A stretch of DNA of 64,000 bases. It comes from Arachis hypogaea. Lineage: Eukaryota; Streptophyta; Magnoliopsida; Fabales; Fabaceae. The notes under the pieces were generated by a model. It was not told the origin of the DNA and did not search any database. It worked only from the letters and a program-made list of their open reading frames with translations. Both the position numbers and the translations under genes were made by a program. The stretch covers positions 9,698,843 through 9,762,842 of the forward strand of contig NC_092044.1 in assembly GCF_003086295.3 (NCBI RefSeq), given 5' to 3'. Within the stretch, counting starts at the first letter, position 1. Every line of letters begins with the position of its first letter. Below are positions 12,541-24,111 of this stretch, in pieces.

Positions 12541-15041
12541 TATCCCCTTCTGTAGAGGATATTTCTCACCAAGGTGTAGTGTTGTGCTTTCCTTCGGATC
12601 TTTTTAGCTTCTTTTTCCTCTTTAGGGAGGATGTCAAATTTCATGTATTCGACTAAGGGATTCATCCATTCGAGGTTTAAACCGACTACCTCAAGTACTT
12701 CTTGTTTGTCTTCTATTTTTGCTACTGAGGGTTCCTGGAGGGTTTCTTGAATCAGGCTTCTGTTGTTCCCTCCTGGTTTGGTACTTGCTAACTTGGACAT
12801 GGCATCTGCTCTGCTGTTTAAATCCCGAGTTATGTGTTTAACCTCAGTTTCTGCAAAATGCCCAAGGTGCTCCAGAGTTTTGTCCAAGTACCTCTTCATG
12901 TTTGAGTCCTTTGCCTGATACTCTCCACTTATCTGGGAGGTCACCACTTGTGAGTCGCTGTATATCATCACCTTTGTAGCACCGACTTCCTCTGCCAATT
13001 TCAATCCGGCAATTAAGGCTTCATATTCTGCCTGGTTATTTGAAGCTGGAAATTCAAATTTTAGGGAAACCTCTATCTGGGTTCCTCTTTCATCTACCAA
13101 TATTATGCCTGCACCGCTTCCTGTTTTATTGGAGGATCCGTCTACATAGAGTTCCCATGTAGTCGGTTTTTCCTCCTGATTCCCTGCGTATTCTGCAACG
13201 AAGTCGGCGAGGCACTGGGCTTTAATTGCTGTCCGAGTTTCATATCTTAAGTCGAACTCGAAGAGCTCTATTGCCCATTGAACCATTCTCCCTGCAACAT
13301 CCGTCTTTTGGAGGATTTGCTTCATGGGTTGGTTCGTACGGACTCTTATTGTGTGGGCCTGAAAGTAAGGTCGTAGCCTTCGTGAGGCTATTACTAAGGA
13401 GTATGCAAACTTCTCTAGTTTGTGGTACCTTAGCTCAGGGCCCTGTAGGACTTTACTGATGAAATAAACTGGATGTTGTCCGATCTCGTCTTCTTTTATT
13501 AGGGCTGATGAAATAGCTTTGTCCGCTACGGATAAGTACAGGACGAGGTCTTTTCTAGATGCTGGTCGAGTCAGAATAGGAGGTTGGCTTAAAAACTTTT
13601 TGAACTCTTGGAACGCCTCCTCGCATTCCGGAGTCCATTCAAACTGACATCCCTTTCTCAATAAGGAGAAAAGAGGAAGGGATTTTAGTGCCGATCCTGC
13701 CAAAAATCTGGAGAGGGCTGCAAGTCGGCCATTGAGCTGCTGGACTTCTCTCACACAAGTCGGACTTTTCATTTCTAGGATGGCTCTACACTTATCGGGA
13801 TTGGCTTCGATCCCTCTTTGTGTTAGCATAAACCCTAGAAACTTCCCTGCCTCCACCGCGAAGGCGCACTTTGCGGGATTTAGTCTCATCCCGTGCAGCC
13901 TTATGGTGTCAAAGACTTGTGAGAGGTCTGTCAAGAGGTTGACTTCCTTCTTGGTTTTTACCAGCATGTCGTCGACGTATACCTCCATTAGGGTCCCCAG
14001 GTGAGGGGAAAACACTTTATTCATCAACCTTTGGTATGTGGCTCCTGCATTCTTCAATCCGAATGGCATAACCACATAGCAGAAATTAGCTCTGGGTATG
14101 ATGAATGATGTTTTCTCCTGGTCTGGCTCGTACATCGGGATTTGATTATATCCCGAGTAGGCGTCCATAAATGATAGGTATTGGTACCCCGAGCTGGAAT
14201 TCACTAGGGTATCAATACTTGGTAGCCATGTTGGGTACTTGACTTCTCTGATGAAGCCGGCTTCCAGGAGCGCCTGTACTTGCTCTTCTACTATTAGGGC
14301 TCGTTCTGGACCGAGCTTGCATCTTCTTTGTTGTACAGGTCGGGATCCTGGATAAACCGAGAGCTTGTGGGACATGAGCTCCGGGTCTATCCCAGGCATG
14401 TCAGAGGCCTTCCAGGCGAAGAGGTCGGAATTATCTCTTAGGAGCTTGGTCAATTCTTGTTTTAGGGTTTCCCCTAGGTTGGCTCCTATATGAGTATTTT
14501 TTCCTTCCTCTTTGCCGACCTGTATCTCCTCGGTTTTTCCTCCCGGTTGTGGTCGCAGCTCTTCTCTGGCCCTTGCGCCACCGAGCTCTATTGTGTGAAC
14601 TTCTCTGCCCCTTCCTCTCAGATTTAGGCTTTCATTGTAGCATTTCCTCGCCAATTTTTGGTCTCCCCTTACCATTGCTATTCCCGCTGAGGTCGGGAAT
14701 TTCATGCAGAGGTGGGGAGTGGATACCACTGCTTCGAGCCGATTAAGGGTAGCTCTGCCGATTAAAGCATTATATGCTGACCCCACATCAATGACTATGA
14801 AGTCTATACTCAGAGTCTTTGATTTTTCCCCTTTTCCAAAAGTGGTGTGAAGGGGTAAAAATCCTAGTGGTTTTATTGGCGTGTCCCCTAATCCATATAG
14901 GGTGTCGGGGTAGGCTCTTAATTCTTTCTCATCTAACCCTAGCTTGTCGAAAGCGGGCTTAAAAAGAATGTCTGTCGAGTTTCCTTGGTCTACTAGGGTT
15001 CTGTGGAGGTGGGCATTTGCTAGGATCATAGTTATTACCAC
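12537..15041 (-). pseudogene. Protease-RT-RNase H-archaeal-type RNase H of Tat element
   Basis: An open frame of 834 codons. The aspartic protease active site is VDQG at residues 17-20. RT follows, with FMDAYSGYNQI at 291-301 and the catalytic YVDD at 355-358. A Ty3-type RNase H lies near 490-620 (without an obvious first Asp, LYLSVAD). A second RNase H at about 630-765 has YVDGSSN, AEYEALIAGL and YSDSQVV. The duplicated RNase H defines the Tat lineage. Between residues about 272 and 274 the conserved early RT block (with the Trp-Arg-Met and Asp-Tyr-x-Asp-Leu-Asn motifs usual in Ty3 RT) is absent. I infer an in-frame loss of about 30-35 codons, which should disable RT. There is no Met-coded link to gag; the polyprotein is normally processed by its own protease. 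Confidence 0.9.
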
Positions 15042-15061
15042 TGGATCATCGTGTCCAGGGA

Positions 15062-16549
15062 TTATTCCTTGCCCATCTTCTTTTGTGAATGAATGGTAGG
15101 GAGGTCGGGTGACTCTTCCCCGACCTGGCAGACTCTGTTGAGATGTCTTTTGCGAGAGGATTTGGTAAGTCCCCCTCCCGCGAACCCTCCTGAGATCATA
15201 TGGATATGTCTCTCTGGTGTCTGCGGTGGTGGATCTCTTCTATCCATATCGTCTCGCTTTCTCTTTCCATGACCGTCCGACCTTTCTATGAGATATCTAT
15301 CAAGCCGACCTTCTCTAGCCAGCTTTTCTATCACATTTTTAAGATCGTAACAGTCGTTTGTGGAGTGACCATATATTTTATGGTACTCGCAGTAATCGCT
15401 GCAGCTCCCCCTTTTTTTATTTTTAATGGGTCTAGGGGGTGGCAATCTCTCTGTGTTACAAATCTCTCTGTATACATCCACTATAGAAACTTTTAGAGGA
15501 GTATAAGAGTGATATTTTCTTTGCCTTTCGAGACCGAGCTCTTCCTTTTTCTTGGTTTCCCTTTCCCTCTCTTTTGTTGAGGGAGGGGGCCCCGGTCGCC
15601 AACTCAGGTCTCTCAACTTGGCGTTTTCCTCCATATTGATGTACTTTTCAGCTCTTTCCTGTACATCACTTAGAGAAACGGGGTGTCTTTTAGATATGGA
15701 CTGCGAGAAGGGACCTTCTCTGAGTCCATTGACTAACCCCATTATGACTGCCTCTGTGGGTAGGTCTTGAATCTCCAAACATGCTTTGTTGAACCTTTCC
15801 ATATAGGCTCGTAAAGATTCTCCGACCTCCTGTTTTATTCCCAGGAGGCTCGGTGCATGTTTCACTTTGTCTTTTTGCATTTAGAACCTCATAAAAAACT
15901 TCCTTGAAAGGTCTTCAAAACTAGTAACTGACCTCGGAGGGAGGCTATCGAACCACTTCATCGCTGCTTTCGATAGAGTGGTCGGGAAGGCCTTGCATCG
16001 CGTAGCGTCGGAAGCATCGACTAGGTACATCCGACTTTTGAAGTTGCTCAGGTGATGCTTTGGATCCGTGGTTCCATCGTAGAGGTCCATATCAGGGCTT
16101 TTGAAGTTCCTCAGAACTTTTGCTCTCATTATGTCCTCGCTGAAAGGATCCTCCCCACCCAAGGGCGGCTCTTCTTGTTCGTCACGGGAGTTGCGACTTT
16201 TGAGGGAGGATTCCAACTTTAAGAGTTTTCTTTCTAACTCTTTTCGTCGTTCCATCTCCTCTTTTAGGCTCTTTTCAGTTTCCTTTTGCCGCTCTCGCTC
16301 TTGCTCTAACTGTTCTAGGCGGCTCTAGACTAATCCCATGAGTTCAGTTACATGGGATGGTCCTTCTTTTTCTGACTCGCGCCCTTCTGAGGAGTTCACC
16401 TTCGGGTTCTTTACTCCGGAGGTGCCTTCTCTGTGCTGATTGTCAATTTTCTGGTGGAGGGTGAGGTCCACATCGTTATTGCCTGTGTCCAGATTCTCTT
16501 GCTCAGAATATGTCTCCACATGACCTTCTTCATGGGATCTGTCCGCCAT
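15062..16549 (-). pseudogene. Gag of Tat element, two in-frame stops
   Basis: One reading frame from the ATG at 16549 (only 39 bp from the LTR) to 15062, interrupted by TAG at 16325 and TAA at 15881. The first part is acidic and polar, then a Glu/Arg/Lys-rich coiled-coil stretch. A retrotransposon gag core follows at about 16140-15700, including a KAAMKWFDSLPP block. Downstream a Cys/His cluster (CEYHKIYGHSTNDC, about 15380-15340) matches a nucleic-acid-binding knuckle. Gag would form the virus-like particle that packages the RNA. It lies in line with pol, separated by about 20 bp. Confidence 0.85.
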
Positions 16550-16569
16550 CGGTGGATGATCTCTCGGGT

Positions 16570-16587
16570 CCCCGGCAACGGCGCTAA
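16570..16587 (-). other. Primer binding site, tRNA-Asp type
   Basis: Directly inside the 5' LTR the minus strand reads TTAGCGCCGTTGCCGGGGA. This matches TGGCGCCGTTGCCGGGGA, the complement of the 3' end of plant tRNA-Asp(GUC) as I recall it, except near its first bases. It primes minus-strand cDNA synthesis. Confidence 0.75.
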
Positions 16588-17116
16588 TGTTACGGTGGGT
16601 AACCGGAGGTTAATAGAATGGATGGCGTTGGCTGGTCCAAATGTATGAAGGAGGAGGAATCCGAATGGGTCTGCAACTCGGGAGGCTCCGTCCGACTTGT
16701 TTGTGCGAGGAGAGGGGGGTGGTACCTGCAAAGACACTCCGATGCCTAAGTTAGCAAGAGTGTGAGCAGGTCTAGAGAGTATTGGACTTAGAGATACCTG
16801 AGGGGTGTCAGTGTATTTATAGTGGTGAGCCAATAACCACCGTTGGAGTAGTGCCATATCTTTAGGGTGTTAACCGTCCCATTATCTTAGGGAGGTTAAG
16901 ATATGGCTTGATGAAGCAGTTAGAGAGATTTTAGGGGCGGTTACTCATTTGAATGAGTGTTTATCTGCCAGCTAATCTCGTGTCCGACTTCTTTAGGACA
17001 AATCGTAGTCGACACCGACTTCTTAGCACGAAGGTCGGTGCGGAGCAAGGCTCAATCCTTTGGACTAAGCCTTTCTTTCGGACCTGGGCCTTTATTATTG
17101 GGCCAGGGCATGAACA
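16588..17116 (-). repeat. 5' LTR of Tat element
   Basis: A 529-bp LTR bounded TGTTAC...GAACA on the plus strand. By eye it differs from 7590-8117 by an extra G near its start and by three transitions. It should carry the promoter for the minus-strand genomic RNA. Confidence 0.95.
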
Positions 17117-17321
17117 AATTTATACATCAAGAAAAAAACGTTCAAGTTCCTAAAAGAAAATCAAAATACTAAACTTAGATATCTCTAAAAAATTATAATG
17201 TTAGACACAATTCGTTTTTATAAATCTACTGTTTCAATTTTTTATAAAGCTATTTATTTTACTTCTCTAAAAATAAATTCAAAACCAATTACAAAAATAA
17301 GTGGTAAGAAATATATTATCT

Positions 17322-17525
17322 TGTTAGAAACAAGACACTAAACTGGAGGAAAGATTTGTGTATTATTGAGTGTAATCAAGTTGTCTATTCAAGTTGTCTG
17401 AAATGATACAATATAAAAGGGTATTTATACGTGTCAAGAGAATCGTAATAATAAAGACATAATATTCTATAATAAATATTCAGATATACTAAATAATTTT
17501 AATTGATCATAATTATATTCTAACA
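17322..17525 (-). repeat. LTR (3') of short copia derivative
   Basis: Begins TGTTAGAAAC and ends ATTCTAACA. It is followed by the complement of a purine-rich tract (CTTCCTCAAACTC). It pairs with 17961-18166. Confidence 0.85.
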
Positions 17526-17960
17526 TCTTCCTCAAACTCAAGTGACAACTTGAGTTTGAAACATATTTAAAACAATGAAATAAAAAAAATGCATAAACTA
17601 ATAGAACAGATGCAGACAGAAATGCCAGAAGAAAGCACAGACAGACAGAACTGCCGTTGTCGAAAGGAAGCGCAGATGGAACTGCCGCTGTCTAAAGAAA
17701 GTGTATATGGAACTACCAGAAAGAAGAGCGTATATGAAACGGTCGGAAGGGAACACAAACAAAACTGCCAAACGAAAAAGCAGACAAAACTGCAAGACGG
17801 GAATGCAAACAGAACTGCTGGACAAAAGTATTGACAAAAAAAAAAGAAAAAAATGGCACAGAAGAAAAATATGATAATTTTAACAGAAAAAAACATAGTG
17901 ATTTTATCAGAAGAAAAACAACTTATCCTCCTCAAGAAGGATATCATGGCTCTGGTACCA
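17526..17960 (-). other. Internal region of short copia derivative with degenerate repeats
   Basis: The 435 bp between the LTRs hold no gag or pol. About 17610-17830 is a run of imperfect units of roughly 30-36 bp centred on CAGACAGAACTGCC or AACTGCC-like cores, alternating with GAAAGNA(A/G)GCGCAGATG-like stretches. Both strands stay open here (81 codons plus, 126 minus), which I take as a repeat effect rather than a gene. Confidence 0.6.
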
Positions 17961-18166
17961 TGTTAGAAACAAGAGATTAAACTGGAGAAAAAATTTGTGT
18001 ATTATTAAGTGTAATCAAGTTGTCTATTCAAATTGTCTGAAATAATACAATATAAATTGATATTTATAGGTGTTAAGAGAATTATAATAATAAAAACGTA
18101 TAATAAATATTCAAATATACTAAATAATTCTAATTAATCTTAATTAATCCTAATTATATTCTAACA
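17961..18166 (-). repeat. LTR (5') of short copia derivative
   Basis: Begins TGTTAGAAAC directly next to the primer binding site and ends ATTCTAACA at the target duplication. Confidence 0.85.
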
Positions 18167-18171
18167 TTATC

Positions 18172-19620
18172 AAATGGGACTCATGCATACCAAAAAAATA
18201 ACATTTACTACAAAATTTAATACTTGAATTTTCTTAGTTTCTTTCTACGTTTTGTTTTCCACAAACTTAAATTCTTTCATTCTTTTGTAGCAGTGGCCGG
18301 TGCTATCGTTAATTCGTTATCTTGTATACTGTATATCCTAATAAATTTGATGAAGACATTTACCTGCTGCATAAAAGATTAAATTCATTTCTCCTTAATA
18401 ATAACTCATAAAATATTTTTATGGAAATCAATAAAAAGGTTTTACTTTTTTACTTTTTTTAGGATAAAAATGAATAATGATACACGAATGTAGAGAAAAT
18501 TATATTATTTTTACTAGTTATAATTAGCAGTTAATTGTGTTATGCACAGATAGCTTTGTAAGATTCAGGTGTACTCTAAATTATAAAACGATGAAGAAAT
18601 ATTTTTTTAAGTAAACTATTAAAATGGTATTCGAAAATTTGTATTATTGATAAAATAAATTTTAAAAGATGCTAAAAATAAATAAGTTTCAAAAAATTTA
18701 AAAACACGACAAAAAGAACTATATATATTTAAAAAAATGACTTTAGAGATCAAATTTTTTATGTAAATTTTTACAAACATTATTAAAAAAAATTTCTTTT
18801 CATCTTTAAAATTTGATAATTTTTTATCAATTAATTTTTTTAATTTTTTATTACGAATGACCACATTTTTTTGAAAAATAAAAAGAATCCAAAAATTAAA
18901 TTTTGTTTCGAATTTTTTTACACCTTTTAAATATTTTTTCAAATGTTGCCACAAAAATTTAAATATAATAAATAAGTCGTTTGTTAAATATAAAATTTTT
19001 TTGTTACTTATAAAAAGTATAATATTTATTAATTTTTTTGTCATATTTTTAAAGTATTCAAAAACGGTCTTATCGATAATATTTTTTTTTAAATCTTTTT
19101 ATCTGGGATTGAATCTTTTAGAAACCAAAATCATAGATAACTCTCATCTTTTATTTGGACCGACAAAATAAACCCCGTTGTACAAGCAAAATCTCTATCT
19201 TAGTATCACTTTAGGGCCTACTTAGCACACCTAATAGGATAAAATGCATAATCCGATAACATTAATTAGTAAGAGCGAGAACATTAATTAAAAGACAGAT
19301 GAGATTTCTATTAAAAAAATCAAAAAGAAAGGGATATTATTTAAGGACTTTACTCTTATGTAAAAAAAAAAAAGGGATTTTGATAATAAAATTTGTTGTA
19401 AATGATATTAGATTGTTTGATTGGTATTTTTGTAGTGTTTTACTTAAATTTAGAGGCTAGGAAGGATTTTGAGAATTTTTTTCGTATTAATGTTTTGGTT
19501 ATTTGTCTTTTTTTGTTTGAGTTGATGTGAACTTTTATTTTATCACTTTGTAAGTATATAATACTAACATTTTATCTCCTTTTCGTTCGAAAATTTTACC
19601 AATAATTGGAAAAAAATAAT
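18172..19620. other. Intergenic, very AT-rich
   Basis: No supported gene. The 141-codon minus-strand frame at 18619-19044 is almost entirely Lys, Phe, Ile, Leu and Asn, as expected from A/T runs, and has no recognisable domain. No element ends were found. Confidence 0.55.
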
Positions 19621-22600
19621 AAGAGATAATCGTCGTCGGTCTACGCGCCGGCCTTCTAGCTGCTGCAGTCATTGGAGTCCATCATGTATGGTCGCCGGAG
19701 AAGTCATTGTAACTGTTGAAACCATCGGTGAAGCTTCTGGCCGCTTCTGCCGCCCGAAATCCCGCTGCTGTCTTCAAAAAATTCTATAGGTAAGGATTTT
19801 TTAGTCTGGTTTTCATTCGTTTAAGATTTCGAAAACTTTATCGTCTCTATATGTGGGTTTCAGTCACCATCGCCGGAGTTCGGTCGCCGCTGCCGCTTGA
19901 GGTGGCTGTCGGGGCCGTTGCCAAACTAGTTCAGAGCTCGCCGTTGTTTTGTTTCGCTAGTTCAGAGTTAAAATCCGAGTTTGCTTGTGGTGTTTGAAGC
20001 TGTTTCGGATTTTGAGAGAGCAAGCGGAGCAGAGGTTTTGGTTGACGTCAATTCGGGTTGAGGCGACAAAATCTTTGTGAGGCGTTTGGGCTATGGTTTT
20101 GCGTATCAAGGTAGGGGCCTTTTTCAGAAAACTCAATTTATTCATCTGAAATTGTTATATATGAATACTGATGTGAGAAATGTGCCTTTGGTGATTGTAT
20201 AAGTCTTGTGTATTGTTTGATTATCTTGGATGGATGTGAATACTTATTTGACTGGACTATTATTGGGTTTTGTGAAACGAACTATTTTTGGAGTATTTTT
20301 TTAGCGATGTTTCTTTAAAATTTTGAAATCAAGTTTAATAAGTTGATAATGATTTGATCTTGAAACGGTTTTCTTGAGATATGAAAATGAGATGAATGTT
20401 GGGATTAGCTTGCTTTTGAATTGATTTTTGGGTTTTGGACCATTGAAAAGGATTGTGGAATGGTTTGGTTAGGACTCGAAAAGAGTGACAAAAGTCCAAG
20501 TTTTAGGGGAGGTGTTGCCGAAATTTCTATAAAAATTTTAGACTTTGTTTGAAAAGTTATTTAGAAAGGTTTGAACTTGAGAAATTGTATTATTTGATTT
20601 ATTAAGAAATTAGTTATGTTTTCAAGTTTAATTTATTTAAGTAAACTATATGCCTGGAGTTCGATTTATTTAGAAAGGAATTATTTTTCCATTTTCAATC
20701 ACCGAAAGAAAGTATTATGTTCTAATATTGATTTTTAATATAAAAAAGGCTTATGCTTTTAGTTAGACTTAAGGATTTTGTTCAGAGGAGCTTTTAGTGA
20801 TTTTAAAGGAAATTGGACTTTTGATTGAATAATTACGTTTGTGATATTTTGGAAGAAGTTAGAGAATTGGTTTCAAGAAGAAACCTGAAAGTGGTTTTGA
20901 TTCAAATGGACTGGTTTCGTTTCAAGTGAATTGGTTTTAGATTGGGTTGGGATCACTTGTGATTTTATATGACTCGATTTTATAATAAATTCAGTTTACT
21001 TGAACCAATAACCTATGATTTTAAGAGTTTCAATGAATTTTTGAAAAATTGAGATAGATTGTCCTCCTTTAAAGTCTTGAGATTCTACTGAGAAATTTCT
21101 ATTATAATTACCAAATTCCATTTTGGGATGACTAATTTTTGGATCTTTCAAAAAAGATTTTTAATTTAGCCTAGTTGTTAAATTGTTTGGAAATTTTAGA
21201 AGGATGTTATAGAAATGTGGCTTGTTTTGAAAGAGAAAATCTCTTTTGAGAAAGATGGCTTATAAGCTAGAAGTGATTTCAGAATGTGGATTTTTGAAGT
21301 TAAGATTGGGATGAAATGAAATTGATTTTCAAAGAAAAGTGCTTTGAGAAAAGTGATTTACGGTTTGAATGATGATTTTATGAGTTTTACGATGTTGGAT
21401 GGTGGAAGTGCTATTATGTTATGAGCCGGAATGAATGTGTATGATAATGAATTATGACTGTTTGTGGAATATGTTGTGAGCCAGAATGGCTATATATGAT
21501 AATGAACTATGGCTGGTTGTGGAATATGTTATGAGTCAGATGGCTGAGTATGAATATGGATGATTATTGAGTTGATAAAGTGATTGTTGCACTTCCAATT
21601 ATCTGAGATACGAGTTTCCCTTGGTAGAAGCAGTGGCTAGCCACCACGTGCTCCAGGTTGAGACTCGATACTCTGCTGACCCTATGTCGTAAGTGTGGCC
21701 GGCCACTGTAAAAGTTTCAGATGAGCTCTCCCCTGTGGAGAAACACCAGTGTGGGTGTTGTGTGATTATGATTATGATTGTGAATTACTCGAGTTGGGGA
21801 TGCACGACAGAGGGACAGTCCAATGGTAGCTACCAGAACTTGTCGAGTTGGCTTTATAACCGACAGATGAGACTCATCAGCCACTAGGACAGACATTCAT
21901 CATATGCATCTATGTGACATTGTTTGAGTATGCATATTGTACTTGGTTTGCATATGTGATTGATTGCATTTAATTGCTAATTGTCCTACTTGAAGTAAAT
22001 GCTTGATTGTGCTTAGACCTTGTACTTGTGTTTATGACTGAGAAGTTGGTTGTATTATGGTGGATTGGCTGCTATTTGGATTATTTGGGCCTAGAACCGT
22101 GGTTGATTTTGAGATGGGCCGAAGATTGTGTTTGGTTTTGTGTTTTTGGTTTAGGAAAGTATGAAAAATTAAATTAGTTCAGCATAGACTTAATGAACTT
22201 ATACTTGGAACAGCTTGGTCATTCATACTGTGTAAGGAAAACTTTCAAAAAAGCTTATGGTTTATTTTATTGAGGAATTAACAGTTTTCTCTTTCAAAGA
22301 GGATTTTGGACTTTTGTTATTAAACCTTTGATTTTGGAAAGAAGCATAAGACGGATTATGATCACTGTAACGGTTTTACCTTCACGTATCCTATTATAGT
22401 AATTCTCAAAAACCTTCTACTGAGAGCCCTTTCGAGGATGATGTTCTCACCCCCCTACAAATTTTCCTTTTCAGGATACGAACACAGAAGTTACGAAGAG
22501 TTTACCTAGTTATTGTTGTCGTGATGTTTTGTATTACTTTAATTATTATTTATTGTTCCCTCGCCTTTATCTTTATATATTCTGTAAGAGGGATAGGAAT

Positions 22601-22844
22601 TGTATTAGTTAATGCTTGTAAAATTATTAATATACATATATATGTATTCTTTGTGAGTTTTGTAAGTTGTATTGTATGTATGGATGTATGTTACCTAACA
22701 AAAAAGTATTTTTGGGGCGGTTATACGATTTAAAGTTTTAAACAGACTCATGTTAGTATTAAATATTATAAGAGTTGTTGTAATACCCGATCTATCAGAG
22801 TGGCGCAGTCGGAAGCGTGACATTTTGATAGTTAGAGTGTTACA
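19621..22844 (+). repeat. Probable long LTR or LTR-derived sequence (Ty3, Tekay-like)
   Basis: About 3.2 kb of moderately GC-richer DNA without a long ORF. It starts with a GC-rich stretch (about 19630-20100, many CCGCC/CCGGAG blocks). It then passes through AT-rich leader-like DNA and a GC-richer block at 21600-21890. It ends with GGCGCAGTCGGAAGCGTGAC and then GAGTGTTACA at 22844. I recall this kind of layout and ending from long legume Tekay/Del-type LTRs, so a solo or truncated LTR in plus orientation is the best guess. I could not define the left end, a primer site or a target duplication. Confidence 0.4.
21418..21550 (+). repeat. Tandem repeat, 55-bp period, about 2.4 copies
   Basis: Units start at 21418, 21473 and 21528, each with GTTATGAGCC(G/A)GAATG followed by GATAATGAA(T/C)TATG. 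It lies within the LTR-like region. Confidence 0.75.
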
Positions 22845-24108
22845 ATAAACACACTGCCGATAAATGTGTCGTCGCTAAAGACTTGTTAGAACGACTAGCT
22901 GGGCCACCTCGATAAATACATCGGAGGACATATGCAATGACGCGCCCTTTATATGAAATAATATTTAGCATTTTAATATGGCCTTTAAAATACTAGCTCT
23001 TGTTATATGTTTATAAAATTTTTTGCTTGTACATAATACATCCATTTTTATTAAAAAATTTTCGTTAAATTTTGACAATGTATAAATGAATAAAAAGTGA
23101 AATATCTTAGCCTTATACATCAAAAGCTATAATCAAACTCATCAATTATACAACATTTCTATACTATTATGTTTAAGATTATTGATCATATCAACTTATA
23201 TGGAAGATACATAATACATACATGGTGTTGTCTTTGGTCGCTCTATTAATTTGGTGACTATGGTGGCTAAGGTCCAGCAACCAATTCAAATTTGACATGT
23301 GCAATGTTTGAAATTATGAAAAAAAGAAATTGACTAAATGTAATGACCGTAAATGGATTAATGAAGCAAGGTAAAAATTTTGAATCAATAAACAAGTACT
23401 AATTAACATTTTGAAGAGCTTAGTAATTCATTATGAAATTTCAAAAACCAAAAATACAAAAATTAGATAAATTCAAAAAATTAAAAAATCCTCGATCCCA
23501 ACAATAGAGGGTGTAGTTCCATGAGACTTGGAAGAATAGGATTCCGTCTGTAATTGGTGGATAAGAATTGAAAGGCACTCGTCGCTTGCCTGCAGTTTTT
23601 GGCGGCCAGTTGTGGTCCTCGTCGGCGTTGAAGGTGAGAGGAAGAACTGATTTCTCCATGGCCATTGAAAGTGAGAGGGATAGGTGGAGTCTCCGTTGGC
23701 GTTAAAGGTGAGAGGTGCAGCCGAGATTATCGTTGGCTATGAAAGGGTGTCATTCTGAGAGGGGACATCAGAGATTTTCTCAACGTTGAAGATGTCCGAA
23801 GTCAACAACAACTCGTTCCTTCAAAACTATTGGAACTAATTGACATTTTTAACATTAAGAGAGCACTCTATTTACAATGTTATCTGCGTAGTAACAAAAA
23901 AAATATTACCATACTTTATATCCGAACTATAAGTTAATTGACATTTTTAACATTAAGAGAGCACTCTATTTTCATAGCCACCGCTAGTCACTGTAGGCGC
24001 GGCCACCAGAGACTTGGCCTACATATAATGATGCATTTTATTGATGAGCAAAATATAAAATTCTAGCGTTTAACGATATTGGCCCATAATTTCCAAATGA
24101 AACGACAG
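22845..24108. other. Intergenic with short direct repeat
   Basis: No supported gene. It contains a 37-bp exact direct repeat (23837-23873 and 23935-23971, core CATTTTTAACATTAAGAGAG) 98 bp apart. There is also a GC-richer patch at 23560-23760 with repeated GGCGTTGAAGGTGAGAGG-like units. Confidence 0.6.
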
Positions 24109-24111
24109 TTA

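Larger units (their letters stand above)
7590..17116 (-). mobile_element. Complete Ty3 retrotransposon, Tat type, with antisense gene
   Basis: A 9.5-kb element bounded by LTRs at 7590-8117 and 16588-17116 and by a perfect 5-bp target duplication AATTT (7585-7589 and 17117-17121). On the minus strand the order is 5' LTR, tRNA-Asp primer site, gag, protease-RT-RNase H-second RNase H, integrase, spacer, a gene on the opposite strand, polypurine tract, 3' LTR. The extra RNase H after the usual one and an antisense ORF near the 3' end are hallmarks of the Tat lineage. By eye the two LTRs differ by three transitions and one 1-bp indel in about 528 bp. At an assumed 1.3e-8 substitutions per site per year that is roughly 0.2 My. 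Every gene carries disabling changes, so the copy cannot move on its own. Confidence 0.95.
17322..18166 (-). mobile_element. Non-autonomous short copia derivative (TRIM-like)
   Basis: Two LTRs of about 205 bp (17322-17525 and 17961-18166) enclose only 435 bp. The minus-strand primer site TGGTACCAGAGC (17949-17960) differs by one base from the initiator tRNA-Met type TGGTATCAGAGC. TTATC lies outside both ends (17316-17320 and 18167-18171), with one extra T at the left, so a 5-bp target duplication is likely. The LTRs are clearly related to those of the copia element at 40567-40755 (shared start TGTTAGAAACAAGA and end CTAACA). This copy was probably mobilised by that family's proteins. It is older than the Tat element next to it, as its LTRs differ at roughly one site in ten. 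Confidence 0.85.

Noticed and set aside
17589..17834. 81-codon plus ORF and overlapping 126-codon minus ORF in the short copia derivative
   Set aside because: Both follow from short degenerate repeats; neither resembles gag or pol.
18619..19044. 141-codon minus-strand ORF in AT-rich DNA
   Set aside because: Composition is Lys/Phe/Ile/Leu/Asn from A/T runs, with no domain, no conserved block and no promoter. Not supported as a gene.
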